A DNA stretch of 64,000 nt from the NCBI RefSeq assembly GCF_014217805.1, contig NZ_CP055156.1:4780585-4844584 (forward strand), in the 5' to 3' direction. How positions within the stretch are numbered: position 1 is the first letter of the stretch; every line of letters starts with the position of its first letter. Positions 43,754 through 50,643 of the stretch are shown in pieces. The notes beneath the pieces are model-generated. The model did no database searches. It was not told where the DNA came from and worked only from the letters and a program-made list of their open reading frames with translations. The translations under genes were made by a program, and so were the position numbers. The stretch is from Adhaeribacter swui. Its GTDB lineage: Bacteria; Bacteroidota; Bacteroidia; Cytophagales; Hymenobacteraceae.

Positions 43754-44068
43754 TTAGTTCGCGTTGATTTTATTTTTTAAAGCTTCTACCTCGGGGTCGT
43801 AGGAATTATTGGCCCAGTACACATAAATGCCGGTGAGCAGCCAGGCGGCCACAATAATGCTGAAGCCAACGGGTAATGCCCAGGTTACATAAGAGCCTAA
43901 CTTTTGCGCCAGTAAACTTTTATCGAAAGCCACCACCAATAAAAAACCAATGTAAATCACCAGGATGGTAAGCGTTAGTATTAAAGAAACGGACCATCTT
44001 TTTTTCACTAAATGTTTAAACTCCGGACTATCGATTACTTCCAGGTGCGGTTTGTTGTGGGGGTGCAT
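43754..44068 (-). CDS. yjcH: DUF485 membrane protein (YjcH-like)
   Basis: 104 residues with two membrane helices ([21 protein letters not shown] and [21 protein letters not shown]) and a conserved N-terminal [15 protein letters not shown] that is typical of DUF485. These proteins are nearly always encoded directly upstream of actP-type symporters; here the gap is 7 bp. It is thought to assist or regulate the symporter. An upstream promoter was not clearly identified in the ~200-bp region shared with the divergent rnhB. Confidence 0.92.
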   Translation of the reverse strand: MHPHNKPHLEVIDSPEFKHLVKKRWSVSLILTLTILVIYIGFLLVVAFDKSLLAQKLGSYVTWALPVGFSIIVAAWLLTGIYVYWANNSYDPEVEALKNKINAN

Positions 44069-44276
44069 TGCGTTTGATTTAAGTTTTTGATTAAATTTTT
44101 AAAAAAACTAAAAAATAGAGCTAATAAACTGGCTTTATAGTAAATACACTGCCCTAAATATGGGAAATTACAGCGGTAATTTCCTAGTGGTTTAGCAGCT
44201 AAAAATTTTAAATTTTACCTTTACCGGTATTCTGTCAACAGCAGGAGCTTATAAAATTAAAACAGAGAGTAAAGCA

Positions 44277-44879
44277 GTGAAGCGCGTGAAAATAGATTTA
44301 CAGGCCAACTACAGCGGCAATTTGCTGGAAGCCGGGCTCGACGAAGTAGGCCGCGGTTGTTTGGCCGGACCGGTGGTAGCCGCCGCCGTTATTTTGCCCA
44401 CCGATTATTTTCATCCGGTATTAACCGATTCTAAACTGTTGTCCCGGAAACAGCGCGAAAAATTGCGCGACCAGATTTGCCAGGATGCCTTAGCCTGGGC
44501 CATTGCGGAAGTTTCGCCGGAAGTAATTGACCAGATTAATATTTCTAAAGCATCTTTCCGGGCCATGCACCAGGCGGTAAACGAGCTACAAATTGCCCCG
44601 GAATTTTTAATTGTAGATGGCAACCAGTTTATGCCTTACCCCGGCTTGGAGCACGCCTGCGTAGTAAAAGGCGATACTAAATATTTTTCTATTGCGGCGG
44701 CTTCGGTGCTGGCCAAAACGTACCGCGACGATTTAATGGCAGAACTAAGCCAACAATTCCCGGAATATGGCTGGGAGCAAAATGTAGGTTATCCCACCAT
44801 ACGCCACCGGCAAGCCATTAAGGAACAAGGGATTACCCCACACCATCGCCTAAGCTTTAAACTGTTGCCTGAAATTTAG
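44277..44879 (+). CDS. rnhB: Ribonuclease HII
   Basis: 200 residues. It removes RNA from RNA-DNA hybrids, including single ribonucleotides. The active-site motif LEAGLDEVGRGCLAGPVVAAAVIL provides the Asp-Glu pair (~22/23), and the further acidic residues lie in FLIVDGNQF and the KTYRDDLMA region. Length is normal. There is no ATG at the start; GTG at 44277 or a second GTG at 44286 are both possible, the difference being three residues. The gene ends near a strong bidirectional terminator. Confidence 0.95.
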   Translation: MKRVKIDLQANYSGNLLEAGLDEVGRGCLAGPVVAAAVILPTDYFHPVLTDSKLLSRKQREKLRDQICQDALAWAIAEVSPEVIDQINISKASFRAMHQAVNELQIAPEFLIVDGNQFMPYPGLEHACVVKGDTKYFSIAAASVLAKTYRDDLMAELSQQFPEYGWEQNVGYPTIRHRQAIKEQGITPHHRLSFKLLPEI

Positions 44880-44920
44880 AAAATTTAAAAAACGTAATCT
44901 TTCATTTTATCAGGTAACTC

Positions 44921-44962
44921 AAAACGCAGAAAGCCGGCTACGTGGCCGGCTTTCTGCGTTTT
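44921..44962. terminator. Bidirectional terminator between rnhB and the receiver-protein gene
   Basis: Perfect 18-bp stem (AAAACGCAGAAAGCCGGC and its complement) with a 6-nt loop; ends in TTTT on both strands. Confidence 0.95.
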
Positions 44963-44980
44963 ATAAAAGAACTGATTTGC

Positions 44981-45403
44981 TTATTTCAATTTCAATAATT
45001 CTAAAAATAAGCTAAAAGAATCAATCCGGGAGCTGGACCGGTCGCCGAACGTATCAAAAGTTAATGGTTTTTCGATGTACCCGCTCACGCTTAAATCGGC
45101 AGCTTCGGTTCTGTCGCATTCTTCCATGGAAGTGGTGGTAATAAATACATTTAAATGTTCCAACTCCGCATCGTTCCGGATTTTCGCAAGCAATTCTAAG
45201 CCGTTCATTTTGGGCATATTAATATCCAACATCACCACACTGGGTAAAGCTTGCTCGCTTTTTAATAAATCTAAAGCTTCCTGACCGTTACGGGCTACAT
45301 GCAGGGGTAAGTTAATATTCAGCTTTCGCAACTCACGCTCCACGTTAATAACGTCCATGTAATCATCTTCCACGAGCAGAATACTGGGTAGGGTTTCTTT
45401 CAT
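44981..45403 (-). CDS. Single-domain response regulator (Rcp1/CheY-like)
   Basis: 140 residues and only a receiver domain: acidic pair VEDDYMDV, phospho-acceptor Asp60 in VVMLDINMPKMNG, Thr in FITTTSMEE and Lys in GYIEKPLTF. The insert-rich N-terminus LRKLNINLPLHVARNGQEAL is typical of Rcp1-type regulators that pair with phytochrome- or CHASE-type kinases. The kinase lies 51 bp upstream on the same strand. With no output domain it likely passes phosphate on or acts on another protein. An AATAGTACTATT dyad sits in the gap between the two genes. Confidence 0.92.
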   Translation of the reverse strand: MKETLPSILLVEDDYMDVINVERELRKLNINLPLHVARNGQEALDLLKSEQALPSVVMLDINMPKMNGLELLAKIRNDAELEHLNVFITTTSMEECDRTEAADLSVSGYIEKPLTFDTFGDRSSSRIDSFSLFLELLKLK

Positions 45404-45454
45404 AAATTACAGTCAACCAAGTAAGACAGAAATGATAAGGTAATAGTACTATTT

Positions 45455-46969
45455 TTAGCTAATTTCAAATTCCGAGCCAAATTTTTCGTTTTTGGGCCAG
45501 GTAAATACAAAAGCAGAGCCTTGGCCCGGCGCCGACTTCACGGTTATGCGGCCGCCCTGCTGTTCAATAATTTTTTTAACGATGGCCAGTCCCACGCCGG
45601 TACTTTCCACCGCATCCCGTTCTTGCAACGTCTGAAATATAACAAAAATCCGGTCGTGGTAAGCCGGGTCAATGCCGGGGCCATCGTCGGTAACGGTAAA
45701 CTGATGCGCATCCGACAATTCCGCGTATTTTATTTGTATTAAACCGGTTTTTTGATGATGGTATTTGATGGCATTGCTGATTAAATTTACAAATACCTGC
45801 TCCAGATATACCCGAATAGTAATAAATTGCGGCATATTAGCGGCTACCTGCACTTTAATTCCGGTTGGTATTTCCAGCATTTGTATTACCTCAGTTAGTA
45901 ATTGATTTACCTCTACTTTTTCGGGAATTACTTTTTGGCGGCCAATGCGGGCCAGGGCCAGAATGCCGTTTATTAAATGATCCATGCGGTGAACCCGCAG
46001 GCGCATTAAATTTAAATATTCCTGCATGTGCGGGGTTAGGTTGCTGCCTAAATCTTCGGTAATCCAACGCGAGGCATTTTCGATGCCCCGCAGCGGGGCT
46101 TTTAAATCATGCGATACCACGTAAGCAAACTGGTCGAGTTCTTTGTTTTTAATTTCCAGTTCGGTAATGGTTTGGTCAATTTTATTTGCCATCACATTTA
46201 AACTGGCCGACAGCTTGCTCAACTCGTCCCGGGAGGTATCCAGGATCTGGGTTTTGTATTCGCCGGACGATATTTTTTCGGCCAAATCCACCATCGAACC
46301 AATCCGGAACGTGATTAGCCGGGCAATGTAATAAGTCCAGCCCAGGCCAATTAAAATAGTTAAAACCGTAATTACCCCGGAAACCAGGCGGGTATCGTTA
46401 ATGCTGTTCCGAAGTTGCATTTGGCGGGATTCGCTGATCTGGTTTTCGATGGCATTGATACCCTGAAACATTTGCCGCATGGATTCCATCATGGCTTCGC
46501 CGCGGGAGTTTACCGCATTGTCGGCATTTTTTAAATTTAAAATACCCGAAGTTTTTAGTTCCTGGTTGGTCCGGTTCTGGCTTTTTTTATCCGCAATCAG
46601 GTTTTCGGCAAACGTGTTTACCCAGCGGGCGTGCGTGATTTTAATTTGCTGCAATTGCCTTTTTTGCACCGGCGAGTCTTTCACCAAAGTTTCTAATTGG
46701 GTAAATAAGCCCGGAATTTGCGTTTTAGCTACCCGGTAAGGTTCCAGCAAAACTTCGTTACCGGTCAGCAGGAAACCGCGCATGCCGGTTTCCATATCTA
46801 CGATGTGGCGCTGCAAAGCCGTGGATGTTCTTACTACGGTTTGCGAGCGGGTTACCCATTGGCTGTTGGCCAGCACTTCTTCCGAAAGTTGAAAGTTAAT
46901 AATGGTAACCGCCGTAATAATGAGCGAGAAGATAGCAAAGCCGGCAAAAATTCGGGCAGATAATTTCAT
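45455..46969 (-). CDS. Sensor histidine kinase with CHASE3 domain
   Basis: 504 residues from the ATG at 46969; an in-frame TTG five codons upstream would add MLFVA and is less likely. The order is TM1 (~8-28), a periplasmic CHASE3 domain (~30-175: TALQRHIVDMETGMRGFLLTG), TM2 (~190-215), HAMP (~215-270) and HisKA with H-box AYVVSHDLKAPLRGI. The HATPase_c has N-box NLISNAIKYH, G1 VTDDGPGID, F-box and G2 GVGLAIVKKI. All catalytic motifs are intact, in contrast to the kinase at 32.5 kb. Its partner is the receiver-only protein downstream. Signal unknown. Confidence 0.95.
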   Translation of the reverse strand: MKLSARIFAGFAIFSLIITAVTIINFQLSEEVLANSQWVTRSQTVVRTSTALQRHIVDMETGMRGFLLTGNEVLLEPYRVAKTQIPGLFTQLETLVKDSPVQKRQLQQIKITHARWVNTFAENLIADKKSQNRTNQELKTSGILNLKNADNAVNSRGEAMMESMRQMFQGINAIENQISESRQMQLRNSINDTRLVSGVITVLTILIGLGWTYYIARLITFRIGSMVDLAEKISSGEYKTQILDTSRDELSKLSASLNVMANKIDQTITELEIKNKELDQFAYVVSHDLKAPLRGIENASRWITEDLGSNLTPHMQEYLNLMRLRVHRMDHLINGILALARIGRQKVIPEKVEVNQLLTEVIQMLEIPTGIKVQVAANMPQFITIRVYLEQVFVNLISNAIKYHHQKTGLIQIKYAELSDAHQFTVTDDGPGIDPAYHDRIFVIFQTLQERDAVESTGVGLAIVKKIIEQQGGRITVKSAPGQGSAFVFTWPKNEKFGSEFEIS

Positions 46970-47200
46970 GGCAACAAACAACAACGAAGCACGCAGCGGC
47001 TAAATTACGCTTTAATTCCTGAAATCCGGTAAAACCAGCAAGGCAAACAGGGGCAGAGCAACTTTGGCGTAACTTACCGTTCTTAGTAACAGCCTTTAAT
47101 TTGTATAATTACAATTTTTTAAAATTTTTCATTTTCGGGAGGGAGCTGACCGGAAAATAGCGGGCGGGAAAAACTGTTTTTAGAACCTGTTTAAAAATAC

Positions 47201-47208
47201 TACTTTTG
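47201..47208 (+). promoter_or_regulatory. -7 box (TACTTTTG) of gcvT
   Basis: TACTTTTG matches TAnnTTTG and ends 29 bp before the ATG at 47238. The -33 element is poor. Confidence 0.5.
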
Positions 47209-47237
47209 CGCAACGGTTCGCCGGATATTTCTTGATT

Positions 47238-48332
47238 ATGGAAGAATTAAAAAAAGTTGCCCTGAATGATGTGCACGTAGCACTGGGGGCCAAAATGGTG
47301 CCTTTTGCGGGTTATAACATGCCGGTTCGTTATTCTTCGGATTTAGACGAACACCATACCGTGCGCCAGCATGTGGGTATTTTTGATGTATCGCACATGG
47401 GCGAGTTTATGGTGGAAGGGCCACAGGCTTTAGACTTAATTCAGCGGGTAACTACCAACGATGCGGGCAAACTAACAGATGGCAAAGTGCAGTATTCCTG
47501 CTTCCCGAACGAGCAGGGCGGCATTGTGGATGATTTGCTGGTTTACCGTTTCAGCGCCGAAAAATACATGCTGGTGGTAAATGCTTCCAACATCGAGAAA
47601 GATTGGGCCTGGATTAATCAATACAATACCCAGGGCGTTACACTGGAAAATATTTCAAATAAACTTTCTTTGTTTGCCGTGCAAGGCCCAAAAGCCACGG
47701 CGGCTTTGCAATCGCTGACTGCGGTAAACCTCTCCGAGATGGTGTACTATACGTTTGCAGTGGCCGAATTTGCGGGAGTGTCGGAGGTAATTATTTCGGC
47801 TACGGGCTATACTGGCGCCGGCGGTTTTGAAATTTACGTACCCAACAAACATGCTTTAACCGTCTGGAACGAAATAATGGAAGCCGGCGCTGCTTTTGGT
47901 ATTAAACCTATTGGCCTGGGAGCCCGCGATACATTGCGCTTAGAAATGGGGTATTGCTTATACGGTAATGATATTAACGATACCACTTCGCCGTTAGAAG
48001 GTGGTCTGGGCTGGATTACCAAATTAACCAAAGATTTTACGAACGCCGACTTTTTAAGGAAACAAAAAGAAAAAGGTGTAACCAAAAAACTGGTAGGTTT
48101 TGAGATGCAGGAGCAAGGCATCCCGCGGGCGCACTACGAAATTGCCAACGCGCAAGGCGAGATAATTGGCGAGGTAACCTCGGGTACGCAGTCGCCTACT
48201 TTAAGCAGAGGCATTGGCCTGGGTTACGTGCCGGTAGCTTTTAGCCAGCCCGGTCAGGAGTTATTTATTAAAGTCCGGAATAAATTGTTGCGCGCCAAAG
48301 TGGTAAAACTGCCTTTCGTAAAACAAGCGTAA
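47238..48332 (+). CDS. gcvT: Glycine cleavage system aminomethyltransferase (T protein)
   Basis: 364 residues from the ATG at 47238 (an in-frame TTG two codons earlier is rejected). It transfers the methylene group from aminomethylated H protein to tetrahydrofolate, releasing ammonia. Motifs: [26 protein letters not shown] with the conserved VSHMGE, FLQRV-like [24 protein letters not shown] (the folate-binding Asp) and [18 protein letters not shown]. Full length. gcvH and gcvP are not next to it, as is usual in Bacteroidota. The comB gene follows after 84 bp on the same strand. Confidence 0.95.
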   Translation: MEELKKVALNDVHVALGAKMVPFAGYNMPVRYSSDLDEHHTVRQHVGIFDVSHMGEFMVEGPQALDLIQRVTTNDAGKLTDGKVQYSCFPNEQGGIVDDLLVYRFSAEKYMLVVNASNIEKDWAWINQYNTQGVTLENISNKLSLFAVQGPKATAALQSLTAVNLSEMVYYTFAVAEFAGVSEVIISATGYTGAGGFEIYVPNKHALTVWNEIMEAGAAFGIKPIGLGARDTLRLEMGYCLYGNDINDTTSPLEGGLGWITKLTKDFTNADFLRKQKEKGVTKKLVGFEMQEQGIPRAHYEIANAQGEIIGEVTSGTQSPTLSRGIGLGYVPVAFSQPGQELFIKVRNKLLRAKVVKLPFVKQA

Positions 48333-48416
48333 TCCCTTTATAAGATCTCTGAATTTTTAAATTTTTTAAATTTTAACCTGCAGCCATCTGGAGATTGCTG
48401 CTAAATATTTTTTAAA

Positions 48417-49148
48417 ATGCCTTTACTGGATGTTTGTTTTTCGCCGGAGTTAATTCATTTGTATGATTTAAAAGGCCGGGTAGTGGTAGTGGTGGATATT
48501 TTACGGGCTACATCTTCGATGGTAACCGGTTTAGCTCATGGTTTAGAAAAGATTATTCCGGTAAGTACTTTAGCGGAATGCCAGCAATTTGCCAGCAAAG
48601 GATATTTAACTGCCGCGGAGCGGGATGGTAAAAAAGCCGAAGATTTTGACTTAGGCAATTCGCCGTTTAGTTACATGGAAGATTTTGTAAAAGGCAAAAC
48701 CCTGGCCATGACCACCACCAATGGCACGCACGCCATCCGTTTATCTTTGGCTGCCGATAAAGTGGTGGTGGGCGCTTTTTTAAATGTAAGCAGCGTAGCC
48801 GCTTACCTGGTGGAGCAACAAAAAGACGTATTGGTAGTTTGTGCGGGCTGGAAAGGTAAGTTTAATTTAGAAGACACCTTGTTTGCTGGCGCCCTGGCGC
48901 ACAAGCTGCAGGGATTATTTGAATCGGAAAATGATGCGACCCTGGCTGCTTACCATTTGTACGAAACTGCCAAAAGCGATTTGCCTTTATATTTAAGTAA
49001 AGCCTCGCACGTGCAACGCCTTAAAAATTTAAACATCACTAAAGATATTACCTTCTGTTTGCAACAAGATGTGTATGATATAGTGCCCGTTTTGGAAGGA
49101 GACTATCTGGTGCCCTATACTCCCGAGTCGGTGAAGAGTGTGGTTTAA
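48417..49148 (+). CDS. comB: 2-phosphosulfolactate phosphatase (ComB family)
   Basis: 243 residues, normal for ComB, a Mg-dependent phosphatase first known from coenzyme M synthesis that makes sulfolactate. Motifs: VVVVDILRATSSMVTGLAHG near the N-terminus, LTAAERDGKKAEDFDLGNSP, and TTTNGTHAI followed by VVCAGWKGKFNLEDTLFAG. In bacteria that lack coenzyme M the product may feed sulfonates; in this phylum a link to sulfonolipids has been suggested but is not proved. No comA or comC is nearby. The gene shares its strand with gcvT but has an 84-bp gap. Confidence 0.92.
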   Translation: MPLLDVCFSPELIHLYDLKGRVVVVVDILRATSSMVTGLAHGLEKIIPVSTLAECQQFASKGYLTAAERDGKKAEDFDLGNSPFSYMEDFVKGKTLAMTTTNGTHAIRLSLAADKVVVGAFLNVSSVAAYLVEQQKDVLVVCAGWKGKFNLEDTLFAGALAHKLQGLFESENDATLAAYHLYETAKSDLPLYLSKASHVQRLKNLNITKDITFCLQQDVYDIVPVLEGDYLVPYTPESVKSVV

Positions 49149-49260
49149 GTTGCAAACCAGGATAAAATGAAGCTATTCTTATTCATAATAACCCAGGTTT
49201 AAAAATTATTTTTATCGAAAATTTTCTGGAAAGATATACGCCGGAAGCCTTATTAAAACT

Positions 49261-49302
49261 CGCTTCAGATTTTAACTTTTTTAAAAAATAAAATCTGAAG
49301 CG
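49261..49302. repeat. Long A+T-rich hairpin after comB
   Basis: Perfect 14-bp stem CGCTTCAGATTTTA/TAAAATCTGAAGCG with a 14-nt T/A-rich loop. It could act as a terminator, but no T-tract follows on the plus strand. It lies 14 bp before the large palindromic element. Confidence 0.55.
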
Positions 49303-49316
49303 AAAAATAAACCTGG

Positions 49317-49457
49317 CGCGAGCGTCTTCGCTCGTGTCTAATTATCTGGTAGGCCTCTGGCCGGGCAAACCGATAAGCTTATCTAAGAAGCCAAACTGTA
49401 AGCAGTTCCATCCGGCCAGAGGCCGGACAATACTCCTCACGAGCGAAGACGCTCGCG
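49317..49457. repeat. Four-palindrome intergenic element (family B)
   Basis: 141 bp. The outer arms CGCGAGCGTCTTCGCTCGTG (49317-49336) and its exact complement (49438-49457) are each internally palindromic (CGAGCG/CGCTCG). Inner arms GGCCTCTGGCCGG (49352-49364) and its exact complement (49412-49424) are again internally palindromic (GGCC/GGCC). A perfect GATAAGCTTATC lies between them. The architecture and length match the family A elements, but the sequence is unrelated. It lies between convergent genes. Confidence 0.88.
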
Positions 49458-49531
49458 AGATAACCAGCAGATTTATCTAAAACCCGGAACAGGTACTACT
49501 ATTAATCCGACTCTGGTACTTAAATTTTAGA

Positions 49532-49858
49532 TTACTTCAGCTTTTCGTTTTGATGATGGCGGTCGTGGTCGCGGTTAGTTTTTTTGGCTAGGTTGCTGGC
49601 TAAGGCACTCGTTAAATCTACGCCGGTTTGGTTGGCCAAACATATAAGCACGAATAAAACATCGGCCAGCTCATCGCCCAGATTCTTGCCTTCGTCGGAC
49701 TTTTTAAAAGATTGCTCGCCGTATTGCCGGCAAATTATGCGAGCAACTTCGCCCACTTCTTCGGTTAAAATAGCCATATTGGTAAGCTCGTTAAAATAAC
49801 GAACACCGTTGGTCTTTATCCAATCATCTACGGTTTTTTGCGCTTCAGTTAAGGTCAT
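49532..49858 (-). CDS. MazG-like nucleotide pyrophosphohydrolase
   Basis: 108 residues, a single all-alpha NTP-PPase domain. The metal-binding pattern EEVGEVAR (helix 2) and GDELADVLFVLICLAN (helix 3, E-x2-D) is complete. Such stand-alone MazG-like enzymes hydrolyse non-canonical or excess (d)NTPs. The tail is rich in His/Asp/Lys (NRDHDRHHQNEKLK). It lies downstream of dtd on the same strand with a repeat-rich 117-bp gap. Confidence 0.93.
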   Translation of the reverse strand: MTLTEAQKTVDDWIKTNGVRYFNELTNMAILTEEVGEVARIICRQYGEQSFKKSDEGKNLGDELADVLFVLICLANQTGVDLTSALASNLAKKTNRDHDRHHQNEKLK

Positions 49859-49864
49859 GTCTTT

Positions 49865-49975
49865 TTAGTTGAAAGGTTGGGAAGTTTGAAAGTTGGAAGG
49901 TTTTAAAGTTAGACGGTTAGAAGGTTTAACGTTAGAGCCTTTATAGTCTAACATCCAACATCCAACATCCAAAAT
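49865..49975. repeat. Low-complexity GTTGGAAGG / CATCCAA repeats
   Basis: The left half has degenerate units of the kind GTTGGGAAGTTTGAAA and GTTAGACGGTTAGAAGG. The right half has three CATCCAA heptamers in tandem plus TCTAACATCC. The halves are roughly complementary, so the stretch could fold into an imperfect hairpin between the MazG-like and dtd genes. Confidence 0.65.
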
Positions 49976-50428
49976 TTAACATCGGTTTTTAGAATCCAGG
50001 ATAATGGTAACGGGGCCGTCGTTTGTGAGGGCAACTTTCATGTCGGCACCGAACTGGCCGGTTTGAATTTTCCGGCCCAGGTCTGCTTCCAGTTGTTTAA
50101 TTAACTGTTCGTACAGGGGAATGGCAATAGGAGGGGGAGCGGCTTCGATAAACGAGGGACGGTTGCCTTTTTTGGTGCTGGCCATTAAGGTAAATTGGCT
50201 AATCAGCAAGATACCGCCGTTTATATCCGTTACGCTCCGGTTCATTTTTCCTTCGTCGTCGCCGAAAATGCGCATCTGCACCGTTTTTTTACTCACCCAG
50301 GTTATATCATCGGTGGTGTCATCGGCGGTAATACCGGCCATAACCAGCAAGCCGGCACCAATTTGCCCCGCTATATTCCCTTCTATTTTAACGCTGGCCT
50401 CACTTACCCGTTGAATTACGAAACGCAT
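49976..50428 (-). CDS. dtd: D-aminoacyl-tRNA deacylase
   Basis: 150 residues, standard for DTD, which frees tRNAs wrongly charged with D-amino acids or glycine. The key motifs are LLISQFTLMAST (SQFTL catalytic Thr) and ALTNDGPVTIIL (the chirality-checking NxGPVT), plus the N-terminal MRFVIQRVSEASVKI. Complete and well conserved. The ATG start is at the expected place. Confidence 0.96.
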   Translation of the reverse strand: MRFVIQRVSEASVKIEGNIAGQIGAGLLVMAGITADDTTDDITWVSKKTVQMRIFGDDEGKMNRSVTDINGGILLISQFTLMASTKKGNRPSFIEAAPPPIAIPLYEQLIKQLEADLGRKIQTGQFGADMKVALTNDGPVTIILDSKNRC

Positions 50429-50591
50429 GAAATTTTTAAAATTTAAGTTTTCTGATGGAAAATTACTTTAATTCCGGACGAAAAAAGAGTTTACGCCGCC
50501 GAAATATTTTTCAAGCGTGTTCCAATTAAAGCTTTGTTACTTGCTACCACCGTTGTTGTTAAAAATCTAAATTAGCGCAAACCTCGTTAGA

Positions 50592-50622
50592 TTGGTACGA
50601 TAAAGTTAAATGTTTATTTTTG
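50592..50622 (+). promoter_or_regulatory. Promoter of the large anchored propeller-like protein
   Basis: TTG (50592-50594), 20-bp spacer and TATTTTTG (50615-50622); the ATG follows 21 bp later. Good match to the Bacteroidota consensus. Confidence 0.7.
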
Positions 50623-50643
50623 TACCGAGAACACCTGTACTGA

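Noticed and set aside
45443-45454. AATAGTACTATT dyad as a third copy of the AGTACT operator
   Set aside because: It lies between a kinase and its receiver gene without a TAnnTTTG box at matching distance and lacks the conserved flanks; probably chance.
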